In this document: positions 36,516-51,482 of the stretch, piece by piece
Layout of the letters: each line of letters begins with the position of its first letter
How positions within the stretch are numbered: position 1 is the stretch's first letter
NCBI RefSeq assembly: GCF_000439435.1
Contig: NC_021846.1
Location: 1 to 64,000 of the forward strand
Source of the DNA: Spiroplasma taiwanense CT-1
GTDB taxonomy: Bacteria; Bacillota_I; Bacilli_A; Mycoplasmatales; Mycoplasmataceae
DNA length: 64,000 nt
Direction of reading: 5' to 3'
Made by a program: the position numbers and the translations under genes
The notes under the pieces: generated by a model
The model's database searches: none
Told to the model about the DNA's origin: nothing
The model's input: the letters and a program-made list of their open reading frames with translations, nothing else

Positions 36516-37541
36516 ATGAGAGCAATAATAGTAAGTAAAAATAAAGAAAAAATTGTTGAACTAATTGAAAAAGAAAATATAACTAAAATAAATAATGATG
36601 AAGTTATTGTTAAAACATTGTATTGTAGTTTATGTCATAGTGATTTAACAACTGCTTCTGGAATCTTAGGAGATTAAACAGGAAAAACTGTGGGGCATGA
36701 ATCAGTGGGAGAAATTATTAAGTTAGGGAATGAGGTAACAAATTTAAAAATTGGTGATATTGTGGCATTTCCTGCTGGACTACATAATGCATGTGGAAAA
36801 TGTTATTTTTGTATAAATGAAGAGGAAGTATTTTGTGAAAATGCCACTTTTACAAGTTCAAGAGGTTATGGAACTATGCAAGATGAATGTATTGAGAAAG
36901 CCAGTTTTTGTGTAAAGGTTCCAGATGGAGTTAATTTAGCTCAGGCTTGCGTTATAACATGTGCAGGCTTAACAGTATATAAGGGTTTGAAAATAGCACA
37001 ACCGAAACAAGGAGATTTTGTAGCAATTTATTGTATTGGTGGTTTGGGAAATATTGCAATTGAGTATGCAAAAAATATTTTTAAGACAAAAGTAATTGCA
37101 ATAGGAAGCAATAAAAAAAGTTTAGAAATTGCCAAAGAAAAAGGAGCTGATTATATAATAAATTGGAAAGAAGAAAATGTTGATTATGCAATAAAAAAAA
37201 TAACAAATAATGGAGTAGCGGTTGCTTTGGTAACAAGTTCAACAAGTGATCAATTTGAAATGGCTTATAGAAATTTAAAATCTGTTGGAAAATTAATTGC
37301 AATTGGATTACCAAAGGCTAAACTTGAAATTGATATAATTGATTTAGTTTTAACAGCAAAACAAATTATTGGAACCTTAGTTGGTACAAGAAAAGATCTT
37401 GAAGAATCACTAGATTATTTTTCAAAAGGATTAATTAATCCTGATTTAGTTGTTGAACCTTTAATTAAAGCACCTGAATACTTTAAATTGATGGAAGAAA
37501 ATAAACTACATACAAGAATAGTTTTTGATTTTAATAAATAA
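36516..37541 (+). pseudogene. Zinc-dependent alcohol dehydrogenase with in-frame stop
   Basis: The gene reads as a medium-chain alcohol dehydrogenase of about 341 residues, broken by TAA at 36675 (codon 54) in LGD-stop-TGKTVGHESVG. Family members have a Lys or similar residue there, so a single AAA-to-TAA change would explain it. Otherwise it is intact: catalytic zinc Cys in SLCHSDL, GHE, four structural-zinc cysteines in the NACGKCYFC..C segment, and a Rossmann GGLGN. A restart at GTG 36690 would lack the catalytic Cys. GGAGGT precedes ATG 36516. Oxidation or reduction of small alcohols/aldehydes is the family role. Confidence 0.85.
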
Positions 37542-37582
37542 TTTATATTAAAATTAAATTAAGAATAAATGGAGTGAATTTT

Positions 37583-38083
37583 ATGAGAAAAATTTATTTA
37601 AATGAAATTGCAAAGCATTTCAATATTCCAGAACATGTAATAAGGTTTTATCATAAAAAAGGATTAATTCCATATATGAAAATGGATCTAAATAATTATA
37701 GATATATTTTAGAAAAAGATATTGATTGATTTAATACAATTAGATGTTTAAAAAATACGGGAATGTCATTGAAAGAAATTGAAAAATATATTAAACTGGC
37801 AGAAATTGGTGATACAACTGTTTTAGAACGTCAAAATATGATAATTGTACAAAAAGAAATTGTTAATCAAAAAATAAAAGAATTAGAAAAACAAAAAAAT
37901 TGATTGGATTATAAAATTGATTTCTATAATAAAAAAAATAATTTCCTAGAATACTTTATTAAAAATAAGTTGTTTATAATTAAGAAATATAGATGGAGAA
38001 AAGAAAAATGAAATGATGATTTTCAGATTATGACGGAACAATCAATTTGCAACATAATGATTATATTGATCCAAGGGATTTAA
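37583..38083 (+). CDS. MerR-family transcriptional regulator
   Basis: The N-terminal winged helix-turn-helix is typical (IYLNEIAKHFNIPEHVIRFYHKKGLIP..). A Cys-poor effector region and long helix follow, including TGMSLKEIEKYIKLAEIG and EKQKNWLDYKIDFY, closest in feel to the AdhR/NmlR aldehyde- or redox-responsive group. With TGA read as Trp, the frame passes the natural-looking end near residue 142 and runs 76 bases into the HAD gene, stopping at TAA 38083 (166 residues). It probably controls the 36468 promoter. RBS is GGAG. Confidence 0.8.
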
Positions 38084-38802
38084 ATTTCATAAATGAATGA
38101 ATTAAAGAAGGTAATTATTTTGCAATTGCAACAGGAAGAATGGAAAATGAAATAGCACCTGTTTTAGAACGTCAAAATATAAAATGAAATTATATGGTTT
38201 GTAATAACGGAGCAGTTGTATATGAAAAAGGGGTAGGAGCAATTTTAAATGCATCAATCCCCATGAACTTAAGAACCGAAATTATAGAATTGTTTGAAGC
38301 AATTAGAAACAAATATATTTTAGGATATTGTATAAAAGATCAAAGAAGAGATTATTCAAAAGTAAGTACAAAAGAAATAGATAACAATGAATTTTTATCA
38401 AAATATGCACCAAAAGAAAATAATTTTGAAATTGGTAAAAACGAAATTTTGAACTCACCTGATTTAAATTTATTATATTTTTATATTAATGAAGATCAGG
38501 TAGAAGAAGTCAAAGAATTATTGAAAAATAAATTAATTGGTTGCAAAGCTGTAAGAACACATAAAAATGTAATCGAAATTATGAAAGAAGAAGTTTCAAA
38601 GGCACAAGCCATTAGAGAAATTCAAAAATTAAAAAATTTTTCATTAAATGATCTTTTAACTAGTGGAGATGGAGAAAATGATATTGAAATGTTAAGCATG
38701 ACAAAAAATTCTTTTGCAATGAATGGTCATCAACCAGGAGTAGAAAAACATGCTACATTTTTAATTAATAATGTCTTTGAAATTAAAAATAAGATAAATT
38801 AG
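38008..38802 (+). CDS. HAD-superfamily (Cof-type, IIB) phosphatase
   Basis: Sugar-phosphate phosphatases of this group are common in Mollicutes. Motif I is FSDYDGT (Asp7, Asp9), then ATGR, a Lys in EEVSKAQAI and motif IV GDGENDIEML. Codons 3 and 4 are both TGA (Trp-Trp). GGAGAAAAG precedes ATG 38008, and TATAAT at 37975-37980 could drive it separately from merR. Length 264 is normal. It is the intact member of a tandem pair; a decayed copy follows. Substrate unknown. Confidence 0.88.
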
Positions 38803-38818
38803 TATTGGAGACAAAAAA

Positions 38819-39590
38819 ATAAAATGATGATTTTCAGATTATGACGGAACAATAAGTGTTCATTAAAATGAATTTTTAGAATCAAAAGATTTAGAATTTA
38901 TTCATGATTGAAAAAAGGAGAATAAATTTATTATAGCAACAGGAAGATCAAAAAAAGAAGCTATAGAAATATTAAAAAGAAATAATTTAGATTTTGATTA
39001 TTTAATTACAAATAATGGAGCTATTTTATATGATAAAAACCAAAATATATTAATTGAAAAACAATTAATATGGAAGTAAGAAAAATTTTGCTTGAAAAAA
39101 TTGATTTATTAGAAGGAATTTGTGGAATAAAAATTGCAACAGCAAATGATAGATTAACATTATCAGGTATTGAAGAAAAACATAAAATTGAAAATTCCTT
39201 TATGTTTGATTTTTGGTATGATGTTAAGAATCAGTATAAAGAACTTAGAAATCTTATAGTAGAAGAAAAAACATTAAATAATATAGCATTTTATTCTTAT
39301 GAAGAAAATATGGAATATATTAGAAGTTTATTCCAAAATATACCGGGAATAAAAATATTAAGAACAGCACATATAGTTTTAAAAATAATGAATGAAGAAG
39401 TTTCAAAAAAATTGGTGTAGATTATATTCAAAAAGAAAATTTAATAAGAAATGAAGATATTTTAACTAGTGGAGATGGAGAAAATGATGTTGAAATGCTA
39501 AAAGCATATAAAAATTCATTTGCAATGAAAAGTGAAAAGAAACTTGCAAAAAATCAGCAAAATATCTTATTGACAGAGTTAGAGATATAA
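38819..39590 (+). pseudogene. Decayed tandem copy of the HAD phosphatase
   Basis: The first bases repeat the start of the previous gene almost exactly, but the ATG is now ATA (38819-38821). A TAA at 38864 replaces a conserved-length codon. A frameshift near 39066 and a single-A loss in a seven-A run (39405-39411) follow. Piecing frames together recovers FSDYDGT, ATGR, the cap domain, EEVSKK and GDGENDVEML, so every catalytic motif was once present. It is clearly non-functional as it stands. Confidence 0.88.
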
Positions 39591-39635
39591 AAAAATATTT
39601 ATAATAATTTAATTAAATAGGAGGTTTAATAATTA

Positions 39636-40616
<981 letters not shown>

Positions 40617-40811
40617 TATTTAGAATATAAAATCTATTATAAAAAATCATTAAAAAGTTATTGATAGATCATTTGAAATTATGAGTTATTGAATTTGATA
40701 TAAAAATAATTAAGCTTATTTATTTCATATCTTATTTAAAATAATTTAATTGAATCAGAAAACGAATTGTTAAATAATATTTTTATATAACAATAATATG
40801 TTATTATATAT
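40617..40811 (+). other. Non-coding A+T-rich spacer before the L10 leader
   Basis: No open frame of note. It contains several TATA-like tracts, including TTGTTA at 40768 and TATATAAC around 40784-40791, any of which may form the rplJL promoter. No repeat or mobile-element end was seen. Confidence 0.5.
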
Positions 40812-40907
40812 ATGCTATTCGTACCGAAGAAAGTAACTGGGAGTGCTCCCTTAATTTGTTACCGAGGAATGAAATTACATATATAAATTACAATTACCAG
40901 TTGTAAT
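40812..40907 (+). promoter_or_regulatory. L10 leader RNA controlling rplJ-rplL
   Basis: The segment carries sequence blocks characteristic of the ribosomal protein L10 leader: TACCGAAGA, then GGGAGTGCTCCC, then TTACCGAGGAATG. These fold into the kink-turn region bound by L10(L12)4 for feedback repression. A further 7-bp hairpin, ATTACAA/TTGTAAT (40887-40907), follows and may act as antiterminator. A terminator-like hairpin sits just downstream. Confidence 0.85.
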
Positions 40908-40927
40908 GTTTATTGTATTTTAATTGA

Positions 40928-40955
40928 CCTCGGATTAAATCTGAGGTTTTATTTT
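40928..40955 (+). terminator. Attenuator hairpin between the L10 leader and rplJ
   Basis: CCTCGGAT pairs with ATCTGAGG (one G-T pair) around a 3-base loop, followed by TTTTATTTT. Placed between the L10 leader and the rplJ ribosome-binding site, it is well positioned for premature termination when L10 is in excess. Confidence 0.8.
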
Positions 40956-40990
40956 GATAAAAAAAATAGTAAAAAAGGAGGTCGTATATA

Positions 40991-41491
40991 GTGACAAACG
41001 CAAGACCCGCTCATGCTAAAAAAAGTGAAATAGTTAAGGAAATATCTGAAAAAATCAAAAACTCTAAGGGTATGGTAATTGCAGAATATAAAAAATTAAC
41101 TGTTGCACAAATGACAAGTTTAAGAAACAAAGCTCGTGAACAAGGTATTTTTATTAAAATTTATAAAGATTCGTTAGTTAGAAGAGCAGTTGAGGAATTA
41201 AAAATTCAAGGATTAGATGCTTTTTTAATTCAACAAAATATTTATATATTTTCAGAAGAAGAAGCATTATTACCTGCAAAATTAGTTGCAGACTTTGCTA
41301 AAAAAAATCCAGACTTAAAATTAAAAGCTGGTATTTATGAAGGAAATGTTATGGATACAGCAGCAATTACAGAAATTGCTCTACTTCCATCAAAAGAGGA
41401 TTTATACTCAATGTTTGCTTCATCACTTATATATCCTTTACGTCAATTTATGTTGACTGTAAAAGAAATAGCAAAAACAAGATCAGAATAA
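40991..41491 (+). CDS. rplJ: 50S ribosomal protein L10
   Basis: L10 anchors the L7/L12 dimers to the ribosome stalk and is the likely repressor acting on the leader upstream. The start is GTG 40991 after a strong AAGGAGGT. The frame (166 residues) includes ARPAHAKKSEIVKEISEKIK, VAEYKKLTVAQMTSLR-type sequence and the helical C-terminus that binds L7/L12. rplL follows after 59 bases. Confidence 0.95.
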   Translation: MTNARPAHAKKSEIVKEISEKIKNSKGMVIAEYKKLTVAQMTSLRNKAREQGIFIKIYKDSLVRRAVEELKIQGLDAFLIQQNIYIFSEEEALLPAKLVADFAKKNPDLKLKAGIYEGNVMDTAAITEIALLPSKEDLYSMFASSLIYPLRQFMLTVKEIAKTRSE

Positions 41492-41550
41492 AAAACAATT
41501 AAGTGTACAAATAGCAAATAATTCTTAAAAGAAAAAAAGGAGAAAAAATC

Positions 41551-41919
41551 ATGGCAATAACAAAAGATGATATTATTAAAGCTTTAGAAGAAATGAAATT
41601 AACTGAATTAAATGATTTAGTTAAATCAATTGAAGAATATTTTGGAGTTGTAGCAGCAGCAGCAGTTGCAGCACCTGCTGATGGAGGAGGAGCTTCAGCA
41701 GCTCCAACAGAAGTGAGTGTTATGTTAACTAATCCTGGAGGAAATAAAGTTTCAGTAATTAAATTAGTTAAAGAAATGACAGGTTTAGGATTAATGGATG
41801 CTAAAAAATTAGTTGATGGTACTTTACCAGTTGCTATTAAAGAAAATGTAAAAGTTGAAGAAGCAGAAGAAATGAAAAAACAATTAGTGGAAGCAGGAGC
41901 TTCAGTAGATTTGAAATAA
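41551..41919 (+). CDS. rplL: 50S ribosomal protein L7/L12
   Basis: L7/L12 recruits translation GTPases. The N-terminal dimerisation helix, Ala/Gly/Pro-rich hinge ([20 protein letters not shown]) and C-terminal domain ([25 protein letters not shown]) are all complete in 122 residues. G+C is locally higher in the hinge because of Ala codons. A terminator follows, so rpoBC is transcribed separately. Confidence 0.97.
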   Translation: MAITKDDIIKALEEMKLTELNDLVKSIEEYFGVVAAAAVAAPADGGGASAAPTEVSVMLTNPGGNKVSVIKLVKEMTGLGLMDAKKLVDGTLPVAIKENVKVEEAEEMKKQLVEAGASVDLK

Positions 41920-41930
41920 ATAAAAATTAT

Positions 41931-41957
41931 AAATGACCTTATTGGTCATTTTTTTTT
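41931..41957 (+). terminator. Rho-independent terminator after rplL
   Basis: AAATGACC pairs with GGTCATTT around TTATT, followed by a T run. Confidence 0.9.
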
Positions 41958-41972
41958 GAAAGGAGTAATTAA

Positions 41973-42564
41973 ATTCCAAAATTAAATAAGGTAAAATTTT
42001 TAAAGAATTATATTACAAATAAAAATATTGAAATTGGAATATACATATTTTTATTCTTTTAAAAATGAACAAGGAATAATTAAATTTCAAAATAAAAATG
42101 GTTTATATCATTTTCCTCAAATTAATAATGATAAATTAATAATAGGTAAGTTTTGTGCAATTGCAGATGAAGTAAAATTTATTATGAATGGTGCTAATCA
42201 TAGAATTAATAGTTTTTCTACTTATTCTTTTGAAATATTCAATAAATTTTCTATAAATGAAAAAATATTAACACAGTCTGTTTCCAAAGGTGACACAATT
42301 ATTGGAAACGACGTTTGATTTGGTTACGGTTCAACTATAATGCCAGGAGTTAAGATAGGTAATGGTGCTATTATTGCAACCAAAAGTGTAGTTGTTAATG
42401 ATGTTGAACCTTATACAATAGTTGGGGGTAATTCAACAAAATTAATAAGAAAAAGATTTGATCAAGAAACAATTAATAAATTAGAAAAATTAAAATGGTG
42501 AGATAAAGAAATTGGTGAAATAAATTCATTAGTAAACGATTTAGTAAACAATTTAATAAAATAA
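41973..42564 (+). pseudogene. CatB/Vat-type xenobiotic acetyltransferase, start lost and frameshifted
   Basis: The hexapeptide-repeat acetyltransferase family (streptogramin/chloramphenicol type) is recognisable: FLKNYITNKNIEIG at the front, LIIGKFCAIA, the catalytic His in MNGANHR, then [25 protein letters not shown] and YTIVGGN. The first 18 codons are in one frame and the rest in another; the shift is near 42030. At the expected start, seven bases after AGGAG, there is ATT instead of ATG. A restart at TTG 42028 has no ribosome-binding site. I judge it broken, but an ATT start plus slippage cannot be excluded. Confidence 0.7.
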
Positions 42565-42624
42565 TGTTTGATACTTTTATTTAAAAAAAATGATAAATTT
42601 ATAATAGAGAGAAATTAAAGTAAT

Positions 42625-43233
42625 ATGATAGCACCTAACAAAAAAAATAATATAAATGATAATGCAGACACAAGAGTAAAAGTAAATTTTTTTAGTAAAC
42701 TTATTTGGTATTTATTTTTTATCCTTATTATTCCAATTATAATACATATTGTTAATCTTAACTCTATTAAAAGAATTGAAGTAAAAGTTAACGAAGCAGA
42801 ATCAGGTATTGATGTTCAATTGAAAAGAAGAAGGGATACTCTTTTAAAATTAATGGAATCTGTAGAAGGAATTATTAATTTTGAAAAAGAAACATTAACT
42901 CAAATAACAAATATGAGAATGGGTGGTGGAGTTCCAGAAATGATTAAAAATAACAAAATAATGGATAAAGCGTCTAGAGATTTTATGATACAAGTTGAAA
43001 ACTATCCAAATCTTAAATCTTCAGAAGTTATTCAAACAATGATGGATTCAATTAATGATATTGAAGAAAATATTGCAGCTTCAAGAAGAATTTATAATTC
43101 AAATGTAAGTATTTTTAATCAGAAAATTGTAGCTTGACCAGCAAATGTAGCAGCTTCTTTAATGAAGGCAAAAATTAAATACTTTTTTGAAATAACTGAG
43201 GAAGACAGGCAAGATGTTGAAATTAAATTTTAA
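42625..43233 (+). CDS. LemA family membrane protein
   Basis: A single membrane segment at about residues 25-46 is followed by a helical domain with the LemA pattern: the VNEAESGIDVQLKRRRDTLLKL-type helix and SRRIYNSNVSIFNQKI near the end. Length 202 is normal. The N-terminus before the membrane segment is short and hydrophilic. Function of the family is unknown. TGA at 43136 reads as Trp. It separates rplL from rpoB, an unusual position. Confidence 0.85.
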
Positions 43234-43234
43234 A

Positions 43235-43275
43235 TAAAAAAGTAAATTTATTTAGTGAATTTACTTTTTTATTTA
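43235..43275 (+). terminator. Rho-independent terminator after lemA
   Basis: AAAAAAGTAAATT pairs with AATTTACTTTTTT around a TATTTAGTG loop. It isolates lemA from rpoB. Confidence 0.85.
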
Positions 43276-43306
43276 AAAAATAATATTATATTTTTTAATT
43301 TTTCTA

Positions 43307-43335
43307 TTGATTTAACTACTAAAATAATATAAAAT
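43307..43335 (+). promoter_or_regulatory. Promoter of rpoB-rpoC
   Basis: TTGATT (-35, 43307-43312) and TAAAAT (-10, 43330-43335) are separated by 17 bases, 37 bases before the rpoB start. Confidence 0.6.
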
Positions 43336-43372
43336 TTGTTTGCATATCTTTTATTTGAACGGGGGAAGCTAA

Positions 43373-46300
43373 ATGAGTTACAAAATAAAAAAAATCAATG
43401 CATTAGTTGAAAGACGTGATTATGCTAAAGTTTCGGGTGATTTAGAATTACCAAATTTAATTGAATTACAAACAGATACTTTTAAATGATTTAAAGAAAA
43501 AGGAATTAATGAGGTATTTGATGAAGTATTTCCGGTTGCGTCAACTGATGGAGATATAATGCTTACTTTAAGCGATTGAGAATTTAGAGAACCTAGATTA
43601 TCAATAGTTAAGGCAAAAGAAGAGTCAAAAATATATGAAGCTCCAATTTATGCTAATTTGTCATTAACAATACATATGGAAGATGTAGAAATATTTAAGG
43701 AAGAAATTTCAGGTTCTATGGAAACTTTCTTAAAAGGTTGACTTCAAGAGAAGGTTGAATCTACTGCTGTTGAATTTAAAAATGGTAAAGATCAACTTTA
43801 TTTTTTTGAGTTTAAAAGTAAAACAGGTGAAAAAGATTCAATTCAAATTGAAATTAAAGATGAAAAAGAAGAACTATATTTAGCAAATATAGATATTTAT
43901 AAAACAGGGGAGGTATTCTTTGGTGAATTCCCATTAATGACTGATAGAGGAACATTTATCATAAATGGTAGTGAAAAAGTTGTTGTTTCACAGCTTGTTC
44001 GTTCTCCAGGTAGTTATTTTAAAGAAGAAATGAATCGTAAAAATGGAGAAATGATATACTTTGCAGATATTATCCCTTCAAGAGGAACATGATTAGAATT
44101 TGAATTAGATTCAAAAAAAAGTCTTGATAACAAAATTTCTAATGTATTCTATGTAAAAATTGATAAATCAAGAAAAACAACAGCAACAAGTCTTTTAACT
44201 GCGTTTAAAATGCAAAAAGATGAAATTTTAGATTTATTTGATAATAATGAAGTATTAACTTCAAGTTATGAAATTGATACTTTAAGTGGAGATTTAGATA
44301 TTGATTTTGAAAATCAAGTTCAAGAAATTTATAAAAAAATTCGTCAAGGTGAAACAGCAACACCAGATGGTGCAAGTAAATATTTGTACGGACTTTTATT
44401 TGATAAAAGAAAGTATGATTTAACAAAAGCTGGAAGATTTAAATTGCAACAAAAATTATCAGTTAAAAATAGATTAATTGGAAGAGTTTTAGCAGAAGAC
44501 ATAGTTGATGTAAACGGCAAAATAGCTTTTGAAAAAGGAACAGAGATTACAAAAGATATTCACGAAGAAGTTGAAAGAGTCCTTGATAATGGAGCAATGA
44601 TTAAAAAAATTAATTTTAATGATGTAATTGTTTCAGGAAAAGAATTACAAGTAGTAAAAGTTTATAAGGATAATGATCTAAGAGATGAAACAGCAACAAT
44701 AATAGGAATTACAAAAAATTCAAAAGATGAATTTATTAATATTCCAGATATTATTGCTTCAATTTCTTATGCAATTAATTTAATGGATGGAATTGGTGAA
44801 ATTGATGATATTGATCATTTAGGAAATAGACGTGTCAGAACTGTTGGTGAATTATTACAAAATCAATTTAGAATTGGTATGATGCGTATTGAAAAAAATG
44901 TTAGAGAGAAACTAGCAACATCAAATCCATTTAAAATGAAACCGTCAAGTATTATTAATAACAAACCATTAACTGCAATTATTGGAGAGTTTTTTAATTT
45001 GTCACAATTGTCACAATTTATGGACCAAACAAATCCACTTGCAGAACTAACAAATAAACGTAGATTAACAGCTCTTGGACCTGGTGGTTTAAGTAGAGAT
45101 AGAGCAGCACTTGAAGTTCGTGACGTTCACCCTTCTCATTATGGTAGAATTTGCCCAATTGAAACTCCTGAGGGCCCAAATATAGGATTAATAAATAACT
45201 TATCAACATATGCAAAAATTAATGAATACGGTTTTATTGAAACTCCATATAGAAAAGTTAGAAATAAACAAGTTATTTTGGGAAAATATGAATATTTAAC
45301 TGCTGATAAAGAAAAAGAATATGTAGTTGCAGAAGCAAATATTAAAATGTCAGAGGATGGGACAATTTTAGATGATCAAGTTATTGCGCGTTATAGAGGT
45401 GATGATATAATGGTAAATCCTGCAGATGTTGACTATGTTGACGTTTCTCCAAAACAAATTGTTTCAATTGCTACATCATGTATTCCCTTTTTGGAAAATG
45501 ATGATGCTAACCGTGCCTTGATGGGTGCTAATATGCAACGTCAAGCTGTACCGTTAATTAATCCAGAATCTCCAATTGTTGGAACAGGTGTTGAATTTGA
45601 AGCTGCACGTGATTCAGGAGATGCTGTTGTTGCAACACAAGATGGTATTGTTAAATATGTTGATTCAAAGAAAATAACAATTGAACAAAAAGATGGAATA
45701 AAAATTTATGACTTAAATGATTTTAGCCGTTCAAATAATGGAACTGCAATTACTCATTTACCAATTGTTAAAATTGGAGATAAAGTAAAAGCAAGAGATA
45801 TTTTAGCTGATGGTCCATCAATGGAAAATGGGGAATTAGCATTAGGGCAAAATGTAGTTGTTGCTTTTACAACTTGAAATGGTTATAACTATGAGGATGC
45901 TGTTATAGTTTCTGAACGTATTGTAATTGATGATAGATTTACCTCAATTCATATTGATGAATATACTATTGAAAGAAGACAAACAAAACAAGGTCCTGAA
46001 GAAGTTACAAGAGATATTCCAAATATTTCAGAAGCAAGTAAAAAGCATTTAGATGAAGACGGAATCGTTGCGATCGGTGCTGAAGTTAAAGTTGGAGATA
46101 TTTTAGTAGGAAAAGTTACTCCTAAATCTCAAACACAATTATCACCAGAAGATAAATTATTACACGCAATTTTTGGTGAAAAATCAAGAAATGTAAAAGA
46201 CAATTCATTAAGAGTACCAAATGGTGGTGAAGGAATTATCAAATCAATTAAACGTTTTAGTAGAGCTGATGGGCATGATTTGCCAGCAGATATTTTAGAA

Positions 46301-47194
46301 ATAATTAAAGTATATGTTGTCCAAAAACGTAAAATTCAAGAGGGAGATAAAATGGCAGGAAGACACGGTAATAAAGGTGTTATTTCCAAAATTTTACCAA
46401 TTGAAGATATGCCACACATGGAAGATGGAACACCTGTAGATATTATGTTGAATCCACAGGGTGTGCCTTCACGTATGAATATTGGACAAGTTTTGGAAAT
46501 TCACTTAGGAATGGCTGCAAAAAAACTTGGATTAAAAATTAATACTCCTGTTTTTGAAGGAGTTAAGGAAAAAGAACTTTTGGAAATTATGGAAGAAGCT
46601 GGTATGGATAATTATGGAAAAGTAATTTTAATTGACGGAAAAACTGGTGAACCTTTTGATAAGCCAATTTCTGTTGGTGTAATGTATATGCTAAAACTTT
46701 CACACATGGTTGATGATAAATTACATACAAGAAATATTGGGCCCTATTCATTAATTACTCAGCAACCACTTGGAGGTAAAGCACAAAATGGTGGTCAAAG
46801 ATTTGGTGAAATGGAAGTTTGGGCACTTGAAGCATATGGTGCTGCCTATACATTAAGAGAAATTTTAACAATTAAATCTGATGACATTAAAGGCCGTATT
46901 AAAACTTATGAATCAATTGTTAGGTCAAAACCAATTCCTAAACCAGGAATTCCTGAGTCATTTAATGTTCTTACAAAAGAAATTATGGGGTTAGGATTTG
47001 ATATGCATATGATTGATGAAGAAGGAAATAAAGTTCAAATAAATGCTTATGATGATAATGATATTGATGTAGATATAGAAAATTCATTAGATGATACTGC
47101 CATTTCTTTTAATGTTTCTGATCTAGAAGACTTTTCTGAAACTGGTGAAGATGATGAAATAATATTTGATGATGAAATAGAAGAAATGGAATAA
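43373..47194 (+). CDS. rpoB: RNA polymerase beta subunit
   Basis: RpoB forms one jaw of the polymerase active-site cleft and the rifampicin pocket. The frame is 1273 residues with several TGA-coded Trp. Landmarks include [19 protein letters not shown], then [11 protein letters not shown] and [19 protein letters not shown], and [24 protein letters not shown] near the end. The rifampicin region has ..[25 protein letters not shown]; residue Asn in LTNKRR replaces the Ser/His seen in susceptible Bacillus, in line with natural rifampicin resistance of spiroplasmas and mycoplasmas. The C-terminus is an acidic tail of about 60 residues. Confidence 0.97.
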
Positions 47195-47210
47195 GGAGAG
47201 AAATTTTAAA

Positions 47211-50975
<3,765 letters not shown>

Positions 50976-50976
50976 A

Positions 50977-51005
50977 AAAAATCAGAGCAATCTGATTTTT
51001 TATTT
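50977..51005 (+). terminator. Rho-independent terminator after rpoC
   Basis: AAATCAGA pairs with TCTGATTT around GCAA, followed by a T-rich tail. It ends the rpoBC transcript. Confidence 0.9.
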
Positions 51006-51041
51006 TTAAATTAGTGTATAGTTTTATTTAAGGGGGTTTAT

Positions 51042-51467
51042 ATGAAAATTGTTATTGGAAATGATCATACAGCTATTGAAATGAAAGAAAAAATAGTTGA
51101 GCATTTAAAACTAAAAGGTTTTGAAATTATTAATGTGGGGACTAATAATTTTGCTTCAGTAGATTACCCTGATTTTGGGAAAGAAGTTGCTAAAAAAGTT
51201 ACTAAATTAAATTGTTTTGGAATAGTAATTTGTGGAAGTGGTATTGGAATATCAATTGCAGCAAATAAAGTTAAAGGTGCTAGAGCAGCTTTATGTTATG
51301 AAGATCAAACAACACAATTGGCAAGACAACATAATAATGCAAATATTCTGGCTCTTGGTGCAAGAATAATTGCTATTGAAAAAGCAATTCACTTAGTAGA
51401 TATTTTTTTAGAAACTGAATTTGAAGGTGGAAGACATTCAAATAGAGTACAAAAATTAAATTTTTAA
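51042..51467 (+). CDS. rpiB: Ribose-5-phosphate isomerase B
   Basis: RpiB interconverts ribose-5-phosphate and ribulose-5-phosphate, feeding nucleotide synthesis. Typical segments are MKIVIGNDHTAIEMKE, DYPDFGKEVA, VICGSGIGISIAANKVKGARAALCYE (catalytic Cys in the CGSG loop) and ARQHNNANILALGARI. Length 141 is normal. Its neighbour upp uses PRPP derived from the same sugar, so the pair links pentose supply with uracil salvage. Confidence 0.93.
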   Translation: MKIVIGNDHTAIEMKEKIVEHLKLKGFEIINVGTNNFASVDYPDFGKEVAKKVTKLNCFGIVICGSGIGISIAANKVKGARAALCYEDQTTQLARQHNNANILALGARIIAIEKAIHLVDIFLETEFEGGRHSNRVQKLNF

Positions 51468-51482
51468 TAGGGAGATATATTT

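Noticed and set aside
40784-40814. A defined promoter for rplJL in the TATA-rich tract
   Set aside because: Several overlapping TATA-like hexamers exist and none has a clear -35 at 16-18 bases, so no single site can be supported.
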